64,000 nt of DNA from Mesostigma viride (Eukaryota > Streptophyta > Mesostigmatophyceae > Mesostigmatales > Mesostigmataceae), in assembly GCA_009746045.1 (NCBI GenBank), contig RPFO01000178.1:808125-872124 (forward strand), read 5' to 3'. The translations under genes and the position numbers were made by a program. Shown piece by piece: positions 34,817-45,106 of the stretch. The notes under the pieces were generated by a model. The model did no database searches, was not told where the DNA came from, and worked only from the letters and a program-made list of their open reading frames with translations. How positions within the stretch are numbered: the first letter of the stretch is position 1; every line of letters begins with the position of its first letter.

Positions 34817-37459
34817 ATGACGAGCAAACGCTCATCTACGCAACGCAGCCTGGCGGCTGCGCTAAGCCCTGAAAATACGTCTGCAGCTCCGGCTGCAGCT
34901 TCGCCCTCAGGTCCAGAAGGCAGTGGTGACACTAGTCGCGCACTGGTGGTTGCCCAGCCCCCCGGGCTTGCCTCGCCATGATTCTGCATCGCCTGAGCCT
35001 AAGCGCAGTCAACGCATATGGCTACTGGAATCGAACCCCAGGAGCCGTGGGGGGGGGGGTTCATGGAAGACGTGTTTTTCGGCACACACGCCTCGCTTGT
35101 AGCCCTGTGCTCGCACCTCATTTCCCACAACCGCGGCCGCTGGCCCAACGGCCTTCCTTGCACCCCTGCCGAGGATCTCCCGCTTATTCTCCGCATGAAT
35201 CGCCCCCGGCTCCAGCGCTTCGCCCTCTGCTCCTCGGGCGCTCGGCGCCGAGATCTGGGCCCCCCTTCGAAGGGAGATCTGGGCCCCCCTTCGTGGGATC
35301 CCACCGTCGCGACAGAAACCATCGTCCGCACCCTCCTTAAGGAAGCTTTCGAGAAGCACGTGACCCCCCTCGCTGAAGATGTGCTGGGGCAATGGGCGGC
35401 ACGCTGGCTGCTGAGCTCCCTCACCTTTCCACCAGCGTCACCTCCACCTCCACCCTCCTCGCCTCCACCTGGAGCCACTGCCACCTTCACCTCCACCGCC
35501 GCCCTCAAAGCCCAGCTCCTCGACATCGACCAGCGCCTCAAGGACACCGCCACCGCCATCGAGTGCATGCAAAACACCGCAGGCATCACCGCCCAGGCGG
35601 TGAAGGACATTGCCGCCAAGCCAGCCCCCGCTGGCCCAGGCGGCGACGCCCCTCCCACCCAGACCTGGGCGGACCTGCTCAAGCACCACACCACCTCCAC
35701 CACCTCCACCATCGCGGCACAGCTCAAGCAACAAGCCCTCGGCCTCCGCGAGGAGGCCGACCGCACCCAGCGCAGCCACAATGTCATCGTCAAGCACTTC
35801 GACCAGCCGGCAGACGAGACCTCGACGACTCTTCTCGATCACGGCGCTTAAGCGCGACATTCTTGCCCCCGTGCAACTCACTGGTGACCTGCGGATGTTG
35901 GCTGCCCGCCTTCCCCGCGCGCGGGTAAGGCTGGCCCGGCCCCCGTGCTCCTCACCTTTAAGTACATGGCGAATAAGCTGTCGTTCCGTAAATGCCTTAA
36001 GAAGCTCTCGAGGACTCGCTACACGCTGGACGACGACCTGACCCTGGCCCAGCAACAACGACGACGCGAGCTATATGGCCGACCTACCTCCAGCTCTGGC
36101 AGAGCGCAGGGGGGAAACCGGTACACTGGAGGGGGGCCGTCATTCACGTTGACCACAAGCCCTAGCAGGCACCCCCTGCCACCCCAGCACCCCCAGTCTA
36201 GGGAATATAGCAGTACGTACTGTAGATTAGTAAGGCTTAGCCTACCACGTGGCCCACGCGCATGTGCGCCCATAATGGCCCCCATGGATGATGCTTTCAG
36301 CATTTAGTCACGCCCTGCCTATAATGGGACTCCCCACTAATAAATTTATTAATGAATAGACACGTGACTGCGTCACGTGAGCATAAGTCCTCAGTGGGAG
36401 GGGAACATGGGATGGAATGGATGGTGTAAGCTATCTAGGTCCTAGTTACAGGGGTGTGCCGGCACCGCGGCCCGAATCGCTATGAATGCAAAACATACAC
36501 GGTCACACGCGGAGCCCCCACAGACTTGGGGGTGGTCTCCTTCATCACTACTTGCCATCTATCCTTGCGTACCATCTGCCTCCATATTACAGACAAACCA
36601 GGAGGCTGCCCGGGTGTGAGCCCGTCACGTCTAGTGTGAGCACATGTCCATGCCGAGTCTATCACGAAAAGTCCACATGGATGATGCATTAAGAATTTAG
36701 CCCAGCTCTGCCTATGCAGAGAGTTACTCTCTGATGAGAAGCCATGCCCTAGCTCTTGTATCAAAGAGACAACTTGTATAGCCACGATGATCTTCCCCCC
36801 CTATGCCAGCGCCTTTCTGCTTTCGGTTGGTGCTAGGATGTCATAGGGGTGTGCAGGTGCACTTTGTGCACCCAGAGCAGGCGTAGTTTACACCCTACCC
36901 TTGCAGGAAGTAGCCCAGAGTGTATTATAGGCCATATACCCCTTCTCAGGGATATGTGCTACATATACTCCCACCGGAGTTATGTTCCAATTCAATTCAA
37001 TTCAATTCAATTCAATTCAATTCAATTCAATTCAATTCAATTCAATTCAATTCAATTCAATTCAATTCAATTCAATTCAATTCAATTCAATTCAATTCAA
37101 TTCAATTCAATTCAATTCAATTCAATTCAATTCAATTCAATTCAATTCAATTCAATTCAATTCAATTCAATTCAATTCAATTCAATTCAATTCAATTCAA
37201 TTCAATTCAATTCAATTCAGTTCAGTTCAGTTCAGTTCAATTCAATTCAATTCAATTCAATTCAATTCAATTCAATTCAATTCAATTCAATTCAATTCAA
37301 TTCAATTCAATTCAATTCAATTCAATTCAATTCAATTCAATTCAATTCAATTCAATTCAATTCAATTCAATTCAATTCAATTCAATTCAATTCAATTCAA
37401 TTCAATTCAATTCAATTCAATTCAATTCAATTCAATTCAATTCAATTCAATTCAATTCA
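34817..37459 (+). mobile_element. ORF1-only LINE copy, broken, with expanded tail
   Basis: Starts at the ORF1 ATG directly after the Penelope 3' end. The N-terminus MTSKRSSTQRSLAAAL matches the intact ORF1, but a stop falls after about 54 codons and several frameshifts follow. Further ORF1 segments are at 35018-35851 (KAQLLDIDQRLKDTATAI, RSHNVIVKHFDQPADETSTT) and 35945-36110 (TLDDDLTLAQQQRRREL). The 3' UTR, 36190-36980, is interrupted by an insert of about 340 bp near 36330-36668 and ends at CTCCCACCGGAG. The tail is the (TTCAA)n array. Confidence 0.75.
36986..37459. repeat. (TTCAA)n microsatellite, about 95 copies
   Basis: An almost pure pentanucleotide array. A cluster of four TTCAG variants at about 37216-37237 is the only interruption. 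It begins directly at the 3' end of an ORF1-only LINE, where other copies have 4-5 units, so it is an expanded retroelement tail. All three frames stay open, giving spurious repetitive ORFs. Confidence 0.97.
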
Positions 37460-37655
37460 TATGATGAGCAGAGCTTGTTGTTGATTCTGCTGGACAGGGC
37501 TGCCCGTTTTTCTTTTTTCTGTTTCCCAATCAAACTAAGCAACGTATGATTTTGGCATTTTGGGTGACTATCCTTTAGGTATCAGTGCATTATTGCGGCT
37601 GGGTTATGTTTCTCTATCTGTGCTGCCATTGTTGTGGCGTCCAAGATATCTCTTT

Positions 37656-37860
<205 letters not shown>

Positions 37861-38029
37861 CGGCGATCGAAAAGGAGCAAATTATCTAGCCCGTGGAGGT
37901 CATGCATGCTTGGCCCCTCATGCCAGGGTGCGTCTCAGAAACTGGCAGAAAGAAAGCCTCTTTTATATTAAGTGAGACAACTATCTATTTCTACGTGCAC
38001 TCAGCAGGCACGGCTTCCGGTGACTCAGG

Positions 38030-38220
38030 CCGGCTGCTTTCAAGTCCCTGCAAAAGGGGCACTGGCCTTGCTCCAGTGCATGAATGGCTGATGTGCTGCA
38101 GGCGTAGGTGCTTGTTAATACTAATTAAAAATATCGCTTGGGGGCTGCTTCCACGTCCCTGCAAAAGGGGCACTGGCCTTGTGCTCCAGTGCATGAATGG
38201 CTGATGTGCTGCAGGTGCTT
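38030..38220. repeat. Tandem duplication, about 110-bp unit
   Basis: Two copies contain GTCCCTGCAAAAGGGGCACT and CCAGTGCATGAATGGCTGAT, at about 38030-38110 and 38143-38220. Otherwise 37.87-38.59 kb shows no coding sequence. Confidence 0.75.
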
Positions 38221-38589
38221 GTGAATACTAAAAGCATCTTCTGCACTTGGGGGTGTGCTTGGTGGTCGGCATTATTTCAAAGCATAAACTCAATCCATTT
38301 TCAATCTGCATGCAGATTTGACAGGCCAAAATGCACCGTGTCTGAAACAGCATTGGCTGGCACTGTTCTCCATCCTATACAGGCCGGCCCTGCTTTGCAA
38401 TATTATGTGAGAGGTTATTAAAAATGAGAGGATATTAAAAATTAAAATTATTACATGACTCCGTTGGGTGATCATGTAGCACGTTGTCTCACTTAATGTA
38501 GCACGTATTCCCTTGCTGATGGGTGGTGTACATGTGAGCGAAGCCGCGAAACCTAACTAGGCTAACTCTAAACTGATCTACGAAAATCT

Positions 38590-38790
38590 AGCTACTGGAC
38601 GTCAGCAAAGCGGCCCTTCCTCCTGGGGGGGGGGGGCTTGCCCACAGGGGCTGGCGTGTGGGCCTGGACAATGGTCTGCCACCTCTTCTTGTCCTGCATA
38701 GCAGTCCAAGCAAGAGAGAGGGAGGAAATGCGGTTTTCAAACTGGGCAGGGACCACTAGGTTGGCCAGCAACTGAACTGTATAGTTCATG
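38590..38790 (-). mobile_element. LINE fragment, C-terminal end of ORF2
   Basis: The minus frame ends DKKRWQTIVQAHTPAPVGKP plus a short basic tail. This corresponds to DKAKWAQVIEDNKPPPVGKR in the 4-5 kb LINE. Only the last about 60 residues are present. Confidence 0.6.
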
Positions 38791-39354
38791 GCAGGTCTAC
38801 CAACCCGTCTGGGTTTGTCCTTGGCGCCAGGCTGGCCAGGTCAGGATATGCCACCCTGGCTGGCCAAGCCGATGTGAGACGATATGTGCAATATAAAGTG
38901 AGACAATGTGTGCGTCTCCAAGCCTCCCAAGTACATAAGGCCCTCGGCGTGGCAGCCATGAAAGGGTCTTCCATGCCCCAGCAGTAGACCAATTCAATCA
39001 GCTTTAGTATAGGTTTCAGCAATCTGCGGCTCCCCAATGGGACCACATGAAATTATAATCTCTTGTGGACGACACCCGTGCATGTTGAGTCATCAAGATA
39101 GCATGTTGGGGCGGTCCATCTCATAGCCAGCCCCTTGTGATAGGCGCTTGATGGCACCACAGCAAAGAGACCAAGACAAGGTGACGCCGTCAGTCCTGTC
39201 CTGAACAGTTATCCTACTCTCGCAACGACATGTAGCAGAGCTGTAACTGTTTTGCAAGTTGCATGGGCGTGAACCTAGGCACACAAACACTAGAGTGCGT
39301 CATACTCCTCATACCATATTGCTCCACCATATTACTAGCTCCGCACACTACTAC

Positions 39355-42300
39355 TCACACCATACCGCGCCGCGGCCAGCCCAGGTCATCCCTTCCAGGC
39401 CCCCCCTGGGCCGTGGGCAGCTGGGCCAGTGACGGCGCCATCGCTTGCTGCGGGAACCGGCTCGCCCTGGCAGCCTCCCTGGACGCGGGCGAGGGGGGCT
39501 CCCCCTCCGTATCTTTGCCGCGATCCTCCAGGTTATTCCTAGCAGCGCGGGCGCTCAGGGCGGTCACGGCTGCAAAGCCCGCCGCGAACGCGCAGGGAAG
39601 TGACGCGATCCCTCCGACAATGATGAGGGCGAGCGCGGTGGTGGACAGTGCGCGCTTGTTCTTGCTGGCGCTGTCACCCCCAGCGGTGCCAGGGGGGCCC
39701 CCGGCCGTGGCGGCGGCAGAGTAGTAGGGCGCCTTGGGCTGGGGGATGCCCGCCCATAGGCTGCGGGGTTTGATGCGTTGCCGCGTTATGGGTAGGCAGT
39801 TTGAAAAGCAGCATTTGTAAAGCGTGGAACACAGTAGGCCGTAACATAGCGACTGTCAGTACATGCCAAAGATGAAAATGTTGGCGTTAGGAAGCAGGAC
39901 AGCGGCAGTGAGCAGGCACGCAGGCAGCGCCTTTCGCAAGCAGCCAAGCAATCCACTAGGGATGGCAGAGCTGCTCCTGCTGACGCTATTTCAAAGGACC
40001 GTGGTCATTCCATTAGTAGCTCTGGTTACAATGAGCATGCTTGTATGTACCCACCATGCTCGCACCCACCATGCTCGCACCTACCACGCTGTTACTTGGT
40101 AGCCAGTGACCCATGGCGCCTTGTCCCAGCGGAGGTGCAACGTTCCTCTATAACCCGCCACGGCCGCTCTCACGATAATGGACACATGCCCATGAAACGC
40201 AGTGGTCCATACCCAACGCATATCAATCGATACCACGATGGCCTTAAAAAATGCCAAGTGCGCCGAGATGTTGTGCATTAGTGGGCCAGGGACTAAAGGG
40301 GTACCGAACCCTCAAGGTAAGCCGGCCCCTTCCTACTTTTTCTCGACTAGTCCAAAGTGCCCATCCCTTATTCTGCTTTGCTTGGCGGAGGCCCCTCGCG
40401 CGATGGCAGCAATGTTGTTCGTCACTGGTACGCCGGCAGCCCCCCCACCCCCGTATCGCCCCACGCATGGGTAGCAGAGACCCCCACACATGGGTGTTCT
40501 CTCCCTTCACTTGCTGACCAGACCGCTCGCTCCCCTGACGCCTACGACCAGCTACAATTGTCATGGCACCTTCTCAACTGCTCCTACCAATTCTCTTCCT
40601 TCATGCGCGCTGGGACTCGGTCCTCCCTCACCTGACATGCCGGCCATGCTTGCAGTTTATTGGCGGCAAGCATGTAAGCCTCGTCTTATAATCCTGTCAG
40701 TGCAAACCAGGCCCTGGCTCACCTGATGGCCGCCACCTCGGACCACGTGGCGACAGGTGTCGCGTACGAGCCGTCCCCCCCCCCAAAGAAGGTGTTCAGG
40801 TACAGCCCGTCCACTGCCAGCTGGCGTGTGGTGCGAAACACGAGCGAGGGCTGGTGCAGCGCCAGTTGTCCATCGGAATAGAGCGTGACGGAGCCGTCGC
40901 CGATGACGCTGCCGTCATCCGCCACGCTGTTGAGGACCACATGCTGCGCGCGCCAAAAATAGATATCGTGCGCGCCGATATAGAAGTTATGCGCGCCGAA
41001 ATTAGAACATGATCGTGTCAACTATTGACACGCGCTTTGGACATGGAGGTGCGTGCCACACTTAGGTGTATCATGCCGCACATCAGACGTACATTCCTAA
41101 CACAGACACACAGGGACCTTGCGGTTCCAGATGCAAGCATGATAGGAGGCTTGGCTACCCTACGATAGGAGTATTAATAGGAGGATCGACTACCCTACGA
41201 TAGGAGTATTAATAGGAGGATTGACTACCCTGCGATAGGAGCGTTGATAGGAGGATTGGCAACCGGCGCGGGCATCGTAGATTGACTACCGCCGAGCTTA
41301 TGTGCTACGCGCTACGAGCAGTTGCGATTTCGGCAAGGTAATAGCGGCCAAACACGAACAAGTGCAGGGGGACTAGTTGTCCCCGTAGCACAACAACACG
41401 AACAAGTGTAGGGGGACTAGTTGTCCTCGTAGCACAACAACATGAACAAGTGCAGGGGGGCTAGTTGTCCTCGTAGCACAACAACACGAACAAGTGCAGG
41501 GGGGCTAGTTGTCCTCGTAGCACAACAACACGAACAAGTGCAGGGGGACTAGTTGTCCTCGTAGCACAACAACACGAACAAGTGCAGGGGGACTAGTTGT
41601 CCTCGTAGCACAACAACATGAACAAGTGCAGGGGGACTAGTTGTCCTCGTAGCACAACAACATGAACAAGTGTAGGGGGACTAGTTGTCCTCGTAGCACA
41701 ACAACACGAACAAGTGCAGGGGGACTAGTTGTCCTCGTAGCACAACAACACGAACAAGTGTAGGGGGACTAGTTGTCCTCGTAGCACAACAACATGAACA
41801 AGTGCAGGGGGACTAGTTGTCCTCGTAGCACAACAACACGAACAAGTGCAGGGGGACTAGTTGTCCTCGTAGCACAACAACACGAACAAGTGCAGGGGGA
41901 CTAGTTGTCCTCGCAGCACAACAACACGAACAAGTGCAGGGGGACTAGTTGTCCTCGTAGCACAACAACACGAATAAGTGTAGGGGGACTAGTTGTCCTC
42001 GTAGCACAACAACACGAACAAGTGCAGGGGGACTAGTTGTCCTCGTAGCACAACAACACGAACAAGTGCAGGGGGGCTAGTTGTCCCCGTAGCACAACAA
42101 CACGAACAAGTGCAGGGGGACTAGTTGTCCTCGTAGCACAACAACACGAACAAGTGCAGGGGGACTAGTTGTCCTCGTAGCACAACAACACGAACAAAAG
42201 CAGGGGGGCTAGTTGTCCTCGTAGCACAACAACATGAACAAGCGCAGGGGGACTAGTTGTCCTCGTAGCACAACAACATGAACAAGTGCAGGGGGGCTAG

Positions 42301-43428
42301 TTGTCCTCGTAGCACAACAACATGAACAAGTGCAGGTAGGCTAGTTGTCCTCGTAGCACAACAACACAAACAAATAGTGCAGGGGGGCTAGTTGTCCAAG
42401 TAGCCGAACGTGGGGGGACGTCCACGAGGGTAGCAGCCAAGGGGGCAGATGAAACTCAGCACCGTCAACCACATCATGAAACATGACCACGTCCCATAAA
42501 TCATCACATGGATGAAAACACACACCATTTTATATTAAACTAGGATTCTTTATATAAAACTAGGTTTCTTTGCCGGACCCACCAGCAGGAGTGTCTGCCA
42601 CTGCCCCGGTACCAGGCGGAAGCTGGCGCGCCCCAGGGACACGCCGCTCCCTGTGGTGCACGACTCTGCATGGAACGACCCCGCGGGGCTGCCGGGGCTA
42701 GGGGCGGCCACCCCCACGGTTTGCGGCACGCACGAACACGCAAAACAGGCAGCTCCGGGGCTGTCATCGCCGCCCTCTTCGTTGTCAGGACCACCCTGCA
42801 AGGGGGGGGCATTGCATGGGTTGGCCCGGCCCAGGGGGAGGTAGGCATACACCTCCATCCAGCAGCCCTGCCGGAAGTGGAAGCGGATACTCCACCCGTT
42901 GGTACCGTTGGGGAACTCCCCGCCGCTGGTGTGGTCGCCCCCGTACAGGCCGTGCAGTTTCCCGCCTTTCCGGCAGTCGAAGTCCGGAGCAAGGCGCACG
43001 CTCATTTCTAGGGCGATGTTTGTGGCGCCGTCGGACGGTGCCGATGGCTCGTACAGAAGGCCGTTCGCGGGAGACGCAGGATTCACGGCGGCCTTCATCC
43101 CGCCCCCGCCCACGATTCGCCCGCTAGGCTTGTAGCTTCCGGCGGGGTAAGCGAACCGCAGGGCTTTCTCGGTAGCAGGCTTGCTCCCATCTGTCACTAG
43201 CTGTAGCGCCATGTTCCCTTTACCCCAGAGCGTGCCCGGGACAGGACGGAAGTTGGCTAACCAGCTGTCTGGATCGCCTTGAGAGTCGGGAGGAAAATTG
43301 CCATCCCACAATCGTAACGAGGTTGGAAACCCGCTGGCTTGGACGGCAGCCTCAGAAGGACAAACGCCCGCCAATGCAATAGCAATCAGCCAGGATGTAT
43401 AGTAACCGCATCTGCCTTTAGTCGCCAT
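39355..43428 (-). CDS. Polysaccharide lyase family 14 protein, secreted and membrane-anchored, three exons
   Basis: Exons 43428-42583, 40943-40723 and 39760-39355 join in phase (GT-AG, introns of 1639 and 962 bp) into 490 residues. PL14 enzymes cleave uronic-acid polysaccharides (alginate, glucuronan) by beta-elimination. Residues 1 to about 28 form a signal peptide. The catalytic beta-jelly-roll has KGGKLHGLYGG, GWSIRFHF and MEVYAYLP; K157, S180, R182, Y194 and Y196 match the spacing of the residues implicated in the Chlorella-virus enzyme vAL-1. Exon 2 supplies the closing strands HVVLNSVADD and YLNTFFGGGDGSYATP. Exon 3 adds a linker, one hydrophobic helix at about 393-423 (TTALALIIVGGIASL) and a polar tail. 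The protein should therefore be tethered at the cell surface or in an endomembrane. Exon 1 carries a Cys-rich insertion at about 205-260. Whether it is a catalytic lyase or a wall-modifying relative is inference. Confidence 0.88.
41150..41262. repeat. 35-bp tandem repeat, 3 copies, in PL14 intron 1
   Basis: Units contain GGCTACCCTACGATAGGAGT or close variants followed by ATTAATAGGAGGAT. It lies 200 bp inside the acceptor side of intron 1. Confidence 0.8.
41352..42405. repeat. 44-bp minisatellite, about 24 copies, in PL14 intron 1
   Basis: The unit contains CACGAACAAGTGCAGGGGGA then CTAGTTGTCCTCGTAGCACA. Copies differ by scattered transitions (C/T at CACGAAC or CATGAAC, A/G in GGGGGACT). Each unit contains the small inverted repeat GGAC-TAGTT-GTCC. 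The array fills two thirds of intron 1 (42582-40944). Confidence 0.95.
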
Positions 43429-44362
43429 CTACAAGGCAAATGTACTTGTTTTAGGAATAGAGGCAAACTCCCTTGTTGTATAACTTTGGCAGAGAGTGCT
43501 ATACTGGATGAGGCATCCATCCCGACATAGCCGACGTAAGAAAAGATGTCGACAACCCACGACACCGACATGGCCGAACACGAAGAATTCCAGACGTGAC
43601 AGGGCGCGCTTTGGAATAGAAACCTTGATGCAGGATATCCTGCGCAATTTTAGAAGCAGCACACCGTTGTGTGCACAGTGCGGCGTGGGATTGAGGCCGA
43701 CATGGGGCGAGAAATGGCCGCGAAAGATGGCGGGTGATTTGACCGCTCAGTCCCCACGTGGGTACAGTAGCATTGCCGCCAGATCGAGAGCGAATGACAT
43801 GCGGGTTGCCGCGTGGCACACAGTGATTCACGGCGCAAGCTTGAGACTTGAGAGCAGGTAGGCAGCAGGGCAGGCCTGCAGGCGTGCCTACTGGCACACC
43901 ATTCCCATTGGCGGGAGTCATGGCTCTAGTAGCTACCTGTAGCTACCGGTACAGGTAGCGTGCTGCCCTGCCGTCGTGTGTTACTGTCGAACAACTGGCG
44001 CAACCACGCGTGGCACGATTTCAAGCCGCAAGGTTCATGTTCTGTATACGGCTAAATGTACGGCAAGACCGATGACCAGCCATTAACGTGGCGACGTTTG
44101 CACCCGAAAGGGGATCCGAACGCCCTGGAGTAATGATGCGCGCACCAGTACGTGCTTCTGTACTGTAGAGCCAGCTCGTTGCTCTCGGGCAGGGCAGGTT
44201 TTTCTGGACGCGTCGGCCATTCCTTCTTCTACCGATCACGCTTGCTCCATCAAGGACGCCTTTAATTTTCGGACATAGCTGCATTATTGTTAGGGACTTC
44301 GTGGACGTTGCTGAAGCGTTTGGCTCGCAACGGGCAAGGTTTCCAAGTTTCAAGGGTAGAAA
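43429..44362. promoter_or_regulatory. Divergent promoter region between PL14 and syntaxin-6-like genes
   Basis: 934 bp separate the two start codons, which face away from each other, so both promoters must lie here. A short inverted or direct repeat of GTAGCTACC/GGTAGC occurs at about 43930-43960. I recognise no specific factor site. Confidence 0.4.
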
Positions 44363-45106
44363 ATGTCCGCCCAGGATCCATTCCACGTCGTGCGGGACGA
44401 TGTCTCCGCGGCGGTCACGAAGTTGATGGCCAAGTTTGATCGATGGCAGAAAATGGGGCCCAGGCTGGAAAAGGCGGTGCTTGGTTCGGAACTCGAGAAG
44501 GATTTGGAGACCGTTAGCTGGGAAGTAGAGGAGCTGGAGAAGGCTATTAGCGTTGCAGAAAAAGATATGGCGCGTTTCAACGTTAACCAAGCAGAGATCA
44601 ACCGCCGTAGGGACTGGACGAAGACCACGCGGAGCCGGCTAGCGGCTGTGCAGCGCACCCTGTTGGCCGCCGCGGCGACGCCGGCAAGCGGTGGCTCGGG
44701 CTCTGGAATTATTGGAAAGGGAAAGACCGCTTCGGACTTCGTTGCTGGCCCTAGCGCGACTGAAATGAAGATGCGGGCCAGGATGGAAGAAAACGAGAGA
44801 TACGTTGCCAGCGAGCGAGAGAAGCAGCAATCCCTTCTCAAGCAGCAAGACGAGGACCTGGATGACCTCAGCGAGAGCATTACCAAGATCCACCACGTGG
44901 GCCTGACCATCAACGAGGAGCTTAAGTCCCAGGAGGTGCTGCTGGACGAGTTCGGGAGCGACCTGCAGGGTGCCTCCAACCGGCTGGAGGCTGCCCAGAG
45001 GAAGATGCAGCAGGTGCTCCAGAAGAGCGGGCAGAAGGTTCAGATCGCCCTCATCATCCTGCTCATGGTTATTCTTGCGCTCCTCGTCGGCTTCACATTT
45101 AGCTGA
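44363..45106 (+). CDS. Qc-SNARE, syntaxin-6/SYP61-like
   Basis: 247 residues from ATG 44363, no intron needed. The N-terminal syntaxin-6 domain begins DPFHVVRDDVSAAVTKL, with three-helix character to about residue 103. A Gly/Ser linker follows, then a SNARE motif at about 155-218 (LDDLSESITKIHHVGLTINE) with the zero-layer glutamine Q190 in ELKSQEVLLDEFG. A C-terminal anchor at 227-245 (IALIILLMVILALLVGF) leaves a two-residue lumenal tail. Qc-SNAREs of this class act at the trans-Golgi network and early endosome in four-helix fusion complexes. Length matches syntaxin 6 and SYP61 (about 245-255). It is transcribed away from the PL14 gene. I recognise the family but not which paralogue. Confidence 0.92.
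   Translation: MSAQDPFHVVRDDVSAAVTKLMAKFDRWQKMGPRLEKAVLGSELEKDLETVSWEVEELEKAISVAEKDMARFNVNQAEINRRRDWTKTTRSRLAAVQRTLLAAAATPASGGSGSGIIGKGKTASDFVAGPSATEMKMRARMEENERYVASEREKQQSLLKQQDEDLDDLSESITKIHHVGLTINEELKSQEVLLDEFGSDLQGASNRLEAAQRKMQQVLQKSGQKVQIALIILLMVILALLVGFTFS

Noticed and set aside
34473-34835. 120-codon minus-strand frame partly shared with 23439-23873
   Set aside because: Open only in part of the copies and antisense to the Penelope-like 3' end. The conserved terminus and target duplications show this is a retroelement tail rather than a gene.
36849-37549. Long frames of repeated FNSIQ
   Set aside because: Translation of the (TTCAA)n microsatellite.
41352-42405. CRISPR-like array
   Set aside because: The 44-bp units are contiguous with no variable spacers and lie in a eukaryotic intron.
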